From Pegea sp. RAD2-039 (taxonomy: Eukaryota > Chordata > Thaliacea > Salpida > Salpidae), in assembly GCA_034620365.1 (NCBI GenBank), contig JAQGEQ010000363.1, forward strand, positions 1,364,001-1,428,000: a stretch of 64,000 nucleotides of DNA, written 5' to 3'. The position numbers were made by a program, and so were the translations under genes. This document shows positions 49,901-62,419 of this stretch, in pieces; position 1 is the stretch's first letter, and the number at the start of each line of letters is the position of its first letter. The notes under the pieces were generated by a model. The model searched no databases. It saw nothing but the letters and a program-made list of their open reading frames with translations, and was not told the DNA's origin.

Positions 49901-50566
49901 AGCGCGTTCCTAGAGCGGCGCCAAATACGGTCAGCAAGTAAATATTCGTCTGGCGCCTTCGTGCCCCTACGCCCCGTCGAGTAGCGACAGTAACGCGATT
50001 GGCGCTTTTTTGGTGCTTATAGCAACCGATCGTGTAACTAAGCGTCTGATTGGTTGATGAAGTCAAAGTGCAACAACTGAATTAAGGTGGAAGACCATAT
50101 ATCAGTAGAAGTTTGCCATTTTTTCTATTTTATTCGTTTTGGAAAGAATGGACTTGATGAAGTCCACTGAGAAACGAGAGAGAGGAGAGAAAGGTGCAAA
50201 AAAGACGCCAAGCTCTTCTCGAATCTTAGTCATCGTCATTCAACATCGTCGAATCATCTGAAAGCAGATTCAGTTTTTTGCGCACTTTGATTGACAGCCA
50301 GTTTGTTTCAAAGCCAGATTATTTTAAAGCCAGAAAAGTCAATTATTGGATGATGATTCAAATCAGAGACATCCTTATCTGCTCCTTGCTTCTTCTCCAT
50401 TTCAGCAAGTCTTCAGTAATCTCCCTTAAAAGTCAGTTTTATTTTGTTTACAAACAGCTGTCATGACAACCAGCTATTAGCGCACTAATCAATTTAGCCG
50501 GAAGCCATCACTTAACACCGATGACGTCACTACCGCTAAAGTGTGACGTCGTTAACTATGTCGTGA
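46994..50566. other. intergenic stretch ending in a G+C-richer BMPER upstream block
   Basis: From 46994 to about 49100 this is A/T-rich with nothing recognised. From about 49140 to 50566 the sequence becomes richer in G+C and CpG (for example around 49910-50000) and is packed with TGACGTCA and X-box-like words, plus ATTGG/CCAAT elements. This looks like the promoter region of the BMPER gene. A 109-codon ORF at 49221..49550 in it is not supported. Confidence 0.55.
49201..49870. promoter_or_regulatory. X-box-like (RFX) motifs upstream of BMPER
   Basis: GGTTGCCATGACAACC at 49239..49254 fits the RFX X-box consensus GTNRCC-N0-3-RGYAAC. Close variants are GTTGCTATGACAATCC at 49201 and GTTGCTATGACAACC at 49856..49870. 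Related words sit inside and just upstream of the gene at 50457..50474 and 52259..52273. RFX factors drive ciliary genes in animals, but binding here is only inferred, and the word may be a general repeat of this genome. Confidence 0.45.
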
Positions 50567-53500
50567 ATGAAATTTACCGATGGCTTTTTACTGTTTTGTT
50601 TTTTGTACGTAGGTGAACTAACCTCATGTAAGGAGGAAGGTAAGAAGATTGTAGTGGATGGTGTGACCAATAATCCTTGCTTGGTTTGTGTGTGCCAGGT
50701 TAGTACGATGTTTATTTGGAAAGAAGCCATTTTGTCACACTTCTTATGATGATGAAGGTAGTGATTATGGCGTTTTTCTGTCTCTATATCCAATCTTATC
50801 AGATTATCAAAGTAGTTAGTGATTATTGAAATAGTAGAACAGGTAAAGATGATAAATCGACAGAAAAAGGAAAAAGATGAAGAAGATAAAGACTTCTGTC
50901 TGCATGTAATTGCTTCGAACAAATGAAAAATCTTTTTTTAATCGTCTTGTCAATACTGCCTTCAATAAAAATCTTTTAAATCATCTTTAACTTTTCCAAC
51001 TTCCTTTCAAGTTCACTTAAGTACATGTTGGAATAAATTTGTTTATTTGTGCGTTGAGCCTTTTTAGCATTTTCTCTTGATATCTCGCCCTCATGCATAA
51101 TATTTTTGATTTAATTTCATGGAAGTTAAATGTGGATTGTCAGGTAAATGATACGGGTGTGCTGAAAAAAGATACAAAGAAGAGAAGTTGAAGGTTTCAG
51201 TGTAAAGACAAATATAAAAACTGATAAAAATGTCGATTCAATAAATTTTTTTACAACTTTTTTTAAATCCAATGCCAACAGATGAACAAATTGAGACTTT
51301 TGTTGTTTTACGAGTCATAAACAAGTCGTTTGATAAAGAAGGACCGAAAGCCAGATATAAATTAATTTGGTGGCGCCGAAGTTTAGAAACAAGAGGTCAA
51401 GTATGGTAGTGACCAAATACTTTGAAAGTTTCAGTTGTCAAGCAAACACAAATTGAAATGCTTTTAGACGAGATAGGCAAACACAAAGTGAATAATTCTA
51501 TTTTGAAACTGCATTTAAAAGTTTTTGGTAGTGACAAGCCTCGGGAGTTCTACTACAATCGAACTCTTCTTCTTTCAGTTTGATGTTTTGAGACCTTTAG
51601 CTATAACGCATGTTTGTTATTAGTCTTTGCTGCAGTCTTTGTCAGCCTCAAACCTAATAACAGTTGGTGCCGTCGAGTCTACACTAGTGTAGCAAGCGAG
51701 TTGAACCAACTATCTTCTATTATCTTATTTTTTGCCTGTGTTCACGTAAATTTAGCATCTACATTGCTTTGACCACTTAAAATAGGCCTTTGCGAAAATA
51801 ATTTGTCATTCAAATCATGTCATGATGGAGATGTCTTGTTTGATACTTATCTACATTATCATCGAATGTCTTTATTTATTTTGCCGTAAATAGAGGCTTG
51901 AAGTCCCGCCCGAGTCTCTCACAAAGTCGATAAATGATAAGATCGCATTTTTGTGCACAGAATTTGCTAGTGGACTGCAGAATCAAGCATTGTGATCACG
52001 TGACTTGTTACAATCAACTCGAAAGTAAAGAAGAATGTTGCACAAGATGTCAAGGTGACCTCAGATCGTTCTCAGCAGACCCCTTTATCTTAATTTGCAT
52101 CCAGGTTGTGACGTCAATGGAGTTCACTTTGAACCATCGCCCACCTGGACCACAACCGAACGCTGTCAAGCACTCAACTGCAACGTGAGTAGACGCGCAC
52201 GTGCTTAGTAAAGCGTGACGATTCAATAGCGGTCCGATTTAGATGTTAATCTGATTACGTTGTCATGACAATCATTCATTTGCATAATCTTACTTATCAC
52301 AGGATGGAATTATGACCAAGACAGTTGAACAATGTTTTTTACCTTGTAAAGACAAACTGGAACCTTTACCTGGGCAATGTTGTCCACGATGTAAAAGTAA
52401 GTTCTTATCGTGATGTTTTTGGGTAAGTTAACTTTAATATGCCTAAAATCTCCCAGATTGTGTCTTGGATAATGGAAAGATATTGGAAGAAGGACAGAAC
52501 TATAGTTTACCTGATCAGCCCTGTGTAAGATGCTCATGTCAGGTCAGAATTAAAAACAACCAAATTTGTTGTTTTTACAACACGTGGTTCAGGAAGGGAG
52601 TCTAACATGTCGAAAAATCGTGTGTCCCGTGTTACCATGTGGCTTGTCGGATCAGCAAATGCCTCCAGATGGATGCTGCGCGCAATGTAAAAGTAAATGT
52701 GGCGCCTTCTTTTTATATCTTCCGCTTTCTTCTGTTCGTTTTATAAAAGAAGCGTTGACGGATGCCAACGCTTTGTAGATTCATCAAACTGAAAACACAA
52801 ACCCTCAACCGAAATGCTTTTCATTACCGGAAGTTGACGTTGCTGGGTAACACAGAACACTTGTGGTCCATTTAATAGGTCGCTTGTTTGCCAAGCACTC
52901 CTTGTCTAGACTGATCAAGTGCAGAGTGTTGGTATCCGTCTTTATTTCCATTTTTACTCTTAAAATCTCATCAAAAGTCCTTATCAAGTTCATGATGACG
53001 TCATCTCCCTCAGTAGCCGTACTAGTCACTTTTTACACAAGTATTTGCGCAACGAAAGCGCGATGTGAATCATAAGTTATGACGTCATCACTTCGCAATC
53101 ATCTTATCTACGATTCCCGCAAACTAGCTCTAAAAAGTTGCGGTCTTTCTCATCTGATTTCAGTTTATTTAACACTTTTTTTGTTTGTTTTTTCATGTTT
53201 TTAGATTCGCGAATAGTCTTCTTGTTAAGTGACGGTCAGTGTTGGTTTCGAAAAATGATTCTTCCCGATAAATCGATTGTTCGTATCGATAAGTGCACTT
53301 TGTGTACTTGTACGGTAGGTCGGGTGGTTGTTTATTTTTTGCAGGATATCAATGATCAGTTTCCCGCTGATTCTAAATTATTTTCAGAATGGAACTGTTA
53401 TCTGTGATCGAGAGAGCTGTCCATCCTTGATCAACTGTCCACTGACAGAGCAGCTCACATGGCCAGACAAGTGTTGTCCACTTTGTAAAAGGGACATGTT

Positions 53501-55592
53501 TGAAGAATGTTTGTTAAAAAATATTTCAAAAGTCAGTTGCTGTTACCAAAAAACCCTCAAATTTAGAAAGAAGATCATTTAGATCACAGAACGGTGGAAA
53601 GACTCTTCTGACCCTTGCAGTGATTGCGGATGCGAAGATGAAGAGATCATATGTCGTAGAGTATCATGTCCGACAAATATCCAATGTACCAAGGTTCCTT
53701 ATCGCTCTTTTTTTGCTCTCTTGTAATTGCAACTTCTTCAACAGCAACAAACTGCTCAATTGTTGCCTGGCAACTGCTGCCCAGTGTGTGTCCAAGGTTA
53801 GTTTTAAGTTGCAACTATTCATGACTAACTAATGACGTCATAGAGCCAGGAGTTTGCACAGTTTTTGGTGATCCTCATTATGTCACCTTCGACCGGCGAC
53901 AATTTAGTTACCAGGGCGACTGTGCTTACGTGTTGTCACGTGACTGCAATCAGCGTCACTACAGCGTTGTCGTTAGCAACGACGCAAAACGAACACGTGC
54001 ATATTCATGGACGTCTTCTGTAGAGCTGACCTTGCAATCGACAGGTACTCAACGCTTGCGCTTATGACGTCATGATGCAAACATTATCCTCAGATAATCT
54101 TCAGAAGATGACCTTTTCATTGCATCATCGTCTCATTGCTAAATTAAACGGAAAACGTCTCGCTTTGCCTTACATCACTAACCATGTGACTATTCGTGCT
54201 GATAAAGGCTTTTTGCGGCTGCGAAGCTTGCGAGGTGAGTGCTGATGACGTCAACGACGTTTAATGACGTCATAAGTGTAGGAGTGTGGCTGGATTGGGA
54301 TGGAGATAACTACTTATCACTTTCGGTACTTCCCCAATTCCAGAATACGTTATGCGGTTTATGTGGCAACTATAATGGTTACGGACGAGATGACTTCTAT
54401 GGTAGCGATGGTTTATTTAGATCGACCCCACAAGCGTTTGCTGAGACTTGGAAGGTTTCAGATTCGATTTGTTCTCGACCAGATTATACTAAAAAGTGAG
54501 TTTGACATCTGGTGAAAGTAACATTTAGTTTCATTTCAAATACTATCAGTCATTCTGTATGTTGAACTGATATCATCGAATTGGAAAATATTCTCATTTT
54601 GAAAACTTTCTGTGTTTTGTTCATTTAGTGTTTTATATTGAGGGTAACAAATTCAAAATTCCAATTTAATAAATAATGAAATCGCCAAAACAATTTAATC
54701 GCCGCTGTTGTAAAAGTTAGACATTTGAAAGAGAATTATTATTATTATTATTACTCAAATTATTTATTATTATTTATTATTATTTATTATTATTATTACT
54801 ATTATTATTATTACTCAACTCTTATTCGAATCAAGACACTAATGTTAATTGTTAATCTCAAAGCTCTGCAAAAAGTTTTCAAATATTTCTCAAAATTCGG
54901 CTCAATCTAGAAAACATAAAAACGAATTTTCGACTCGATTAAAATATTTCTTAATACCTGATTGTATCAGAATGAAAGATCCTTGTGATGGGAGTCTTGA
55001 AGCAAAGATAATGTCACAGAAGAAATGTTCTATCTTTAAGACCTCTTCATTTCAACCTTGCTACAAACTAGTTGATCCGGTTAATTACTACAAGTAAACA
55101 AGATTAGATTTAAATTTTTTTCATCTCATTTACTTCTAATAATCTTCAGATCTTGCCTGACAGACACATGTAACTGTTACTGGGATCAGAGTTGTGCATG
55201 TGAGTCCATCAAAGCATATGTCATCGAGTGTGCGCGTCACGATGTTAATATCACCTTAGAGCTAGGCCATTATTGTAAAAGTGAGTTTTTGACTCAAAAA
55301 TGGCAATGATATCATCAGATCTTTTAACAGAAACTTGTCGAAAAGGAAAAATATTTTCATCATGCGGACCAGCTTGTCACTTTACTTGCAGGTTAGTGGT
55401 TGATGTTCCTTCCAGTCCAAGGTCTCTAACTCGTTTCTGTTCAGAAACTACAAGAACCAGCGGCGTCGAAAACGCTGTCAGAAGCGCTCATGCGTATCGG
55501 GTTGTCATTGTCCCGTCGGTTACGTCATCAAACGCGGTCGATGCATTAAAAGCACTCAGTGCCGGAAATCACGACATCATTCGCGTAGTTGA
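50567..55592 (+). CDS. BMPER: BMP-binding regulator, crossveinless-2 / BMPER
   Basis: Seventeen exons, join(50567..50698,51961..52054,52105..52184,52303..52396,52457..52542,52593..52692,53205..53314,53388..53531,53583..53693,53745..53796,53844..54044,54094..54234,54282..54495,54971..55093,55150..55280,55331..55391,55445..55592), give 673 residues (human BMPER about 685). A short signal peptide ([15 protein letters not shown]) leads into five von Willebrand C domains, each ending in a CC..C motif such as ECCTRCQ, QCCPRCK, GCCAQCK, KCCPLCK and NCCPVCV. A VWD domain follows, with [11 protein letters not shown] at about residues 341-350; the GDPH bond is the known cleavage site in CV2. CGLCGNYNG is also present. 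A C8-type region and a TIL-like Cys cluster with a strongly basic run (QRRRKR) close the protein. CV2 binds BMPs and chordin outside the cell and either promotes or blocks signalling. Confidence 0.95.
50699..51960 (+). other. large first intron of BMPER with an inverted-repeat block
   Basis: This intron is over 1.2 kb, while others in the gene are mostly 46-120 bases. At 51663..51710 it contains an imperfect hairpin: GTTGGT is matched by ACCAAC at the far end, around a perfect 14-base palindrome CTACACTAGTGTAG (51679..51692). No exon is recognised within. Confidence 0.5.
54735..54815. repeat. TTA/ATT microsatellite in a BMPER intron
   Basis: This is an imperfect run of ATT/TTA triplets with ACTC interruptions, in the 475-base intron before the C8-region exon. 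Confidence 0.9.
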
Positions 55593-56901
55593 TGACGTCA
55601 TAATCGTTCTTTTTCCCACTGTGCTAGTGATTACATCATCATCATTTTGCTATTTATTTTTGCTTTTATTTATTAGTGGAACAAAAAATTGATGACGTCA
55701 TAATCATCCTTAAAAGCTTCGTTGAGTCGTCGCTAAAGGGCGCTAATTTTCAAAATTGGAGAATCTTTAAGAAGTCTTTTGAGGAAAAGATCTCTCTGCA
55801 GCATCTGAAGTTTTCAGCATAATCTTTGAAATCGTTTTTTATCTTTCCTGTTTTAATTTTAACAATTTAAATTCATTATTTCTAGAGTGTTTATCAACAA
55901 ACTGTTACCAACGTCTTTTTAGTGTAACCGGTTTTCATACTTTGCAAAAAATTGAAGAAATAAAATCGAAAATTTGAACTTTTTCTGCTTTACTTTTTTG
56001 TAACACAACTTAATATTTAAACTTTTGATACAAAGGCAAATCATATGATTGAAACTTTTCAAATAAGCCTTTAGATGGATTAATAATATACACAGAAGAT
56101 GGTTCAACTTTCATTTGCTGCAAACCGGTAAAACTATATCCAAACTTGACTATTAATTATCTCACCTAAATTTACATTTAATTAATCATTCTTATCTTCG
56201 TGAACTACTAATTTGAAACATTAAAATAGACTATGCTGTAAATGGCCAGAGATTATTCAAGTAAATGTTTACACTGAAAAAAAGCCTCGAAATCTTAAGG
56301 TAAAATAAATAGCTTTGACATAAAAGGAATAATTTACTAGTAGCTCAGCAGGCAATTCATCATTTGCAACTTAACCATGTGTTTTCAAGCATTTTGCTAT
56401 ATACACAAAGAACCAATCGTTGCATTTGAGTAAACTTTGATTGTAATGTGTCAATGAATGTATCTTTTGTCACCTAAAGTTAAAGAAAGTTTGAAAAATA
56501 CCTCTTTTTAGCTTTGTCATTATCTTTGAAGTTTTATCCAGGTCTTACAAGATGCAATCTGACTTTTCGTTGCAACTTGAATAGATTTTTATTTACTTAT
56601 CCCCAGTGAAGCTGATTAAATAATTGAAAAAAAATTTTAGAGTATTTTTTTACAAATATTTGATAAATTTAATCATGTAGAAAGGATGAATGATGTTTAT
56701 CCGGCTATTTTTACTGAATTCTCCAAAGAAATGGTTATTTGGATACAACTTGCTTAAGTCTGAATAGGTACAAATGTTGTCTCTTTAAATTCGGAAATAT
56801 TTGATTACAAACACAGCATAAAAACTTTGATTAGTTTCCTGTATAACTTATATATGTTTCTTGCTTTATAGCTTCAGTATATATAAGTTTGTATTTTCAA
56901 G
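55593..56901. other. intergenic stretch between BMPER and the first CPEB gene
   Basis: The BMPER 3' UTR comes first, followed by A/T-rich DNA. A TATATATAA word at 56878..56886 may be the core promoter of the CPEB gene. No gene is recognised. Confidence 0.55.
56878..56886 (+). promoter_or_regulatory. candidate TATA box of CPEB gene A
   Basis: TATATATAA lies 63 bases before the in-frame ATG at 56941 and only 16 bases before the ATG at 56902. If it is a real TATA box, transcription would begin near 56908 and the first usable start would be 56941 (MASES). Confidence 0.35.
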
Positions 56902-59019
56902 ATGCTTCACTATACAGTTCTCAAACTTTGCTTGGAGAAGATGGCATCAGAATCAGGTCAGTATAACAGCTATTGATTTCTACTAAGCTTGTTTGGTTTT
57001 ATTGTTATTGTGGATGGATCTACAGAATTTTAGGAACACAATGAAAGATTAAATGGATCGTTTGTGCATCGTTTTCATTTTGTTTGAATTTCTTGCTTTT
57101 CTATCTAGATTTTACATAATATGTTACAAACTTACTGAATTATAAATAAAGTAAATAATGTAGCCTCAATAACTATTGACGATATGTTATCTGTTCAGAA
57201 ATTACTTCATAGAAACTTCAATCGATTCAATTTCTTTTCAGATAAGCAGCTTGAGAAGACTTTGAAGCTTTTTGATGACGACGATTCGATTTGTTCGGTT
57301 GTGACATCACCAACTAACAACAAACGAGTAAATTTCATTTGTGCCAAAACCAAGCGTAGCGACTACAGCGCTGATGACGTATGCAATTTGATAACGTCAT
57401 ACAGTCAATCAGAGAAATCGAAATGGGACAGCAAGCTACCAGAAATGGTATCCGACAAAAGCTTCCATGATGGTCAGATTAACTTTTAATAATTTTTTAT
57501 TTCAAACAATTTTTTATGTTTTTAGAATTTTGGAAAATGTTAAAGCTTACCAGTCCGGACAGCAAAAGTTGTTTCTCAAGCCCCAAAATATTTTCTAACT
57601 TTTTCTTTTCAGATCTCTGGTTACACTCCAAGAGTACTGATTCAGGTTTGGACTCTTCAAGCCCAAATCATCAATCTTCATCTGATGGATTTTCAAAGCC
57701 TTCAGTTTGTAGCTCATGACGTCATCGTAATGTAGAAGTGATCTCCTGTGTAACTTCAGATCTCTACGGAAGATTCGATGCCTTTAAAAAGCCTGGCATC
57801 GCGACGCGGTCGAAATTTGAAGCCTCTTCAGAGCCCACTTCCGTCTTTCTTTGAGATGTTGGAAAACCTTGCTAACCGCCATAGATCAGCGGCAGGTGAT
57901 GACGTCACGACTGCGACTTGATTTCTACTCGTTGCATATGCAGCTTGCTGCCAGCCTTCATTTGTGTGGAAGGGAGCCTTGCTCAAGAAGTTTCATACCC
58001 AGCCTGTCTACTCGCCTATGGTCTTCGCTGGGGGGATACCTTGGGATATAACTTTTAGTTGGTGACGTCATTATTAAAAACTTTGACGTCATCAGCGCTA
58101 TTTACAGATTCTTTGAGATCGACATTTGACCCATATGGGTTAGTTCGTATTGATACCCCTTCAAACCTTCACTGTGTTGGAAATTGGGATAGGCCTTTGA
58201 AAGGTGGGTTTCCGGATTACTTTTGTTACTTTGCGTTTTACTTTCTTTTTTCAGTTGGTTATGTCTATTTGTTGTTTACGGATGATCAATGCATCCGTAA
58301 CTTGCTGTTGAATTGTAATTCGAAAAGAAATCAAAATCAAAAGAATTATTTCTGTCTGACAAGCAATAAGATGACGAAAAAAAATGTTGAGGTGAAGTCG
58401 TTATTACTGGTTTTTCGCCAACTGACCCACTCTCGGCAGATCATACCATGGGTGGTTTCAGATACAACTTATACGGTGAATAATGGAGTCACTGAAGATG
58501 TCTGTAAGACTGTCTTTGTTGGTAATTTACATGGTACTATGACAGCCGAGGATTTGGCTCGAGTTATGAATGACTTATTTGGAAATGTCATTTATTGTGG
58601 TATCGATACTGATAAAAACCATTACCCTATTGGTAGGTGAATTATTTTGCTATTTGACACTTAGTTGGGTCATTCAGGTTCTGGTCGAGTAAAGTTTAAT
58701 TCTTTGACGAGTTACAATTCCGCTTTAAGAGCGGCTTTCATCGAAGTTCGAACGGATAGCTTCAATAAAAAGTTACAGATTGATCCCTATTTTGAAGATT
58801 CTGAATGCGACTCTTGTAAGAAAAAGAAAGGGAGATACTTTTGCAAATTCTCGGTGAGATAATCAACCAATCAGCAAAAGATAAACATCTCGCTTGTAGA
58901 GATGCTCCAAATACTATTGTCAATCTTGCTGGGCTCTTCGTCATTCGATTGGCGATCTTGCACAGCACATCCCGCTTACTCGAAAGCAGAGGTTTCTTCC
59001 TGGAAGAGCAATTTCTTGA
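56902..59019 (+). CDS. CPEB1: cytoplasmic polyadenylation element-binding protein, CPEB1 type (gene A)
   Basis: Eleven exons, join(56902..56956,57242..57472,57526..57567,57613..57704,57760..57895,57944..58057,58108..58203,58255..58391,58440..58632,58678..58853,58900..59019), give 463 residues, or 450 if translation starts at 56941. CPEB proteins bind U-rich elements in 3' UTRs and control poly(A) length and translation in oocytes, germ cells and neurons. The N-terminal half is Ser-rich and unconserved, ending HRSAAG before the first RRM. RRM1 has VFAGGIPWDIT and GYVYLLF. RRM2 has KTVFVGNLHGTMTAEDL and YCGIDTDKNHYPIGSGRV. The C-terminal zinc (ZZ-type) domain has CDSC, YFC, CSKYYCQSCWALRH and a final His. 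The first-intron-like block at 57568..57612 could also be read through, so that junction is less certain. A second CPEB1-type gene lies 3.4 kb downstream. Confidence 0.92.
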
Positions 59020-62000
59020 TTCCGATCGAGTCCTTGATGTCTTGAAGCAATTTATATTTCTCTTTTTGGTTATGCTTCATTCCATCTTTGTTATGTTATA
59101 CAAGCGACCTGAGTTTTGTTGATGAAAGTTCATCGTTTCTTTTATTAAACATATTTGCATTAAACTTATTTCAAGATTTGGCGAGTACCTCCATTTAATG
59201 TTAGTGTAAGTTGTCATCAAACAGTTAAATCGCACACCAAACCCGTAAGCAGGTCTTCCTGTTTAGCTACTAACTTATTTAGAGCATCAACTCTTCTTGT
59301 TCATGTTTTGATGCAAAAGATAGAACAATTTTTTTCATTTTTCTTGGAGTAACTTCTGTAAGTACGCAATATCTGTTGTTAAGTTGGTAGAAATTGACCT
59401 TGTCTCAAACGTTTTCAGTATTTAGAAAACAACTTTTCACCGACAAGTCGCTTTGTTAAAGCGTAGCGCTAATAACACGAGTTAAAACAAAAATTACCAG
59501 AATCTCCAAGTTTAAGATATTGCTATCACCATTATTATGTAAAAAACGATATAGTATTGATCTATTAGTACTATACAAAGTAACTAAGTTAATTTAAAGT
59601 CTTGTTAGATAACTACCTGATTGCCATTATTATAAATGTAATCCTGATGGTAACAAAGAACATATGTAAGGATAATTATATGATTTAAATTTTTGTAATT
59701 TTTTGGCCATATTTTGTCAACAGTTTTAAACTCGATTATGCTAAGTTTGCTGAAAGTTTAATTTTGGGCTCTTGAATCAATTTTACAAATGATGCATCTC
59801 AGTGACATTACTAATGTAATGTAAATAAGCGTATCTGGAAAAATTACTACGTGTATTTTGTACAAATGTGTTCATAATATAAACATCAGTATGTTAAAGC
59901 TTAACTTGACCAAGTTTTTCTGATAAATTATTTCAGCAATTTGATTATTTCTAATCATTAGAAATTTTAGTGTGAACTTCTTGATATCTTAACAAATCGA
60001 ATATACTAAATCATACTTTTTCAGTAAGTTTGACTATGCAGTCAACATACTTTGCAGTTTGTTAACTACTTAAATCAAATATTGTTCAATTCATCGAGTT
60101 ACAAATTAAAAGTTTGTTTAAAACTTTCTTTTTGATCATCAAATCACACTTTTACTCGGTAAGGATACCATAAATTTATTTTAAACTATTTTTGTTTATT
60201 ATGTTTAACTTTTAATATTTTATCGATAGCTTTAAAGTACAACATACAATCATGTTCAATAAGGTCATTTTTATGTCAGCTTTGTAGAAAATTGTAATTA
60301 GGAGATGCTACAAAAATCTTTGTAATGCTCTTTATCAATCGTATATGGTAGATCGTATAGTAGTAGATGGCTAATTTACAATTTTAAACTATTTTATCAG
60401 TAAAATTGAAACTAAAATTATGTTTTCTAGTATGATTTCTAGATAACTCTTATTCTAAACCTTTAATATAGCAATATTAATTAAAAATCTACAAACTGCA
60501 ATTCCATATATATACCATAGAACTTTTAATAATCTTAGTAAAAGATTTGTCAACTTAAAAACAACAGTTTTCTTGCTGAAACTTTAATCTAAAGTCATCA
60601 TATACTCTATCTATGTAATAAGCTTTTGCGGCTTAGCAGTTTAAAATGGACATAAATTTCATTACATTAAAAACAAATTTACAAATTTATTAAGAATTTA
60701 TGATATCGCCCTCATAAACTTTAAACTAAATACATTTTGCTAGAATTTATTTAGTCTATGGTAAAGAAGTAAGCTTGATATCCTCTAGCGTCATTTAGTG
60801 GTAAAAAACAAGCACATACTGTCTATAAAGCCATGAGGGTATAGTCAGAAGAAAGTGTCTGAGATAATAGGATGAGAAACTTTTATATGATTGTTAATTT
60901 GATTAGAAATCAAAAACAGATATATCAAAGTAGCAATTTTTTGTGGAAACATTTTTTTTATATCTAAAACAAAAAAGTGTAGCATAGTTCAAAGTTGATT
61001 TATAATTTCTATTTATGTTTTCTATGTTTTATTTTGGTCTATACAAGAATTTAACTTTTATCCAAACTTATTTCTAAGATAGACTAATACATCGCTAAAG
61101 ACCTATACTGTTTTTTGCCTTAGCAGCTTAGAATTTAGGTATTTGCAAGAGATTTAACCCTGGAATTCTGCTGAATATGGATTTTAACTTAGTTATACTT
61201 CATAACAAGTTCGAATGTGAACGATACTCAGTAAAATAATACCAAGATAAACAAATGTGACAAAAATATAAAAATATAGTTTTATTTACCAATAAGTTCT
61301 TTTAAAAAGAAAGTTTTGATACAAAATATGCTAATTACAATATATTGACTTCTACTGGTTAAATATTAAAAATAAACTTTCTCAAAGATATTAAAAACAT
61401 TTGATAGGTTTTTGGTAATTATTTATATTTAAGGCTTTGATTGATAATTTTTTCATAGAATAAAAGTACATTTTTAGTTATTTTTTATTCAGTAATAATA
61501 AACCTTAGAAACTGCTTATTATCTTTTTTAAAATAAAGTATTATTTTATTATTATTTCAAGGCTTTTTACATATACAATATAGTTAAGCGTGTTTTTTAT
61601 GGTTCTGATTAAGTAAAGTTAATAAAGCTTTTTTTCATTTGTGTAAAAGCGTTTTGAAATATACGTTGCAAAATTAATTAATTGAAAAATGTTTTAAACT
61701 GCTGAAAAAATAGCATGTTGATGTTAATACAACTTTATTTTTTATGTTTTTGTTGCAGATCTATTTTTTGAAAAAAATAAACTTAGAGATTATTGTTTAA
61801 TAAATAACTACTTGTTATTTCATATCAGACTTTTATACTTATTGCTTTAATTTAAGAATATTGGAAAGAGAATTTTTTGTTCCTTGTAAGTTTATTGTTA
61901 GCTAAATCTAGTGTACCTTTTTAAAGAATAAACAATTTTTATAAACAAATTTATTTGTTTTTATTTGAAAGCACTCATTTGCTTATATCTTATTTTACCG

Positions 62001-62419
62001 CAGTGATAATTTTAAATTTCAAATTAAAAAATTGTCATCACTGTTTAGGTTCGGTTCAAGTCTGGGTTCGTCAATCCTGGTTGTTATAGTATATCCCGCT
62101 AATTGTTTTACTTTATGATGAAACTGTTGTTGCTGAGATATATAATGCTTAGAATTAATATGTATTATTACTTGAGATAATTTATTGTAACATTTTCTTG
62201 AATATATCTAATAATATTTCATCGCTAAATTAGAAATATTTTTTTAATAACTTATTTATTTGAAATTTCGACGATAACCTCGAAAAACCTATTTAATTTA
62301 ATCTTGTATTTACAAACACTAATGGTTATTTTTGCTTAAAATGTTACAATTTCTGTATGTCAAGTCTTAAAAAACAGATTAAGTTAACTTAAACTTATTA
62401 ATTTTGTGAATCTGATCAA
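59020..62419. other. intergenic stretch between the two CPEB genes
   Basis: An ATTAAA variant polyadenylation signal at 59144..59149 probably ends gene A. The remaining 3.2 kb is A/T-rich and holds nothing I can support. Confidence 0.55.

Larger units (their letters stand above)
49360..58091. repeat. dense field of TGACGTCA palindromes
   Basis: The 8-base palindrome TGACGTCA (CRE-type) starts at about 49360, 49481, 49629, 49726, 49826, 50522, 52109, 52996, 53080, 53833, 54065, 54246, 54265, 55593, 55693, 57717, 57900, 58063 and 58084. Most copies extend to ATGACGTCAT or ATGACGTCAC and most lie in introns or upstream DNA. Nine further copies occur elsewhere in the window (751, 16086, 16356, 16729, 20160, 33630, 38715, 45661, 62774), several of them in exons. 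Confidence 0.85.
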
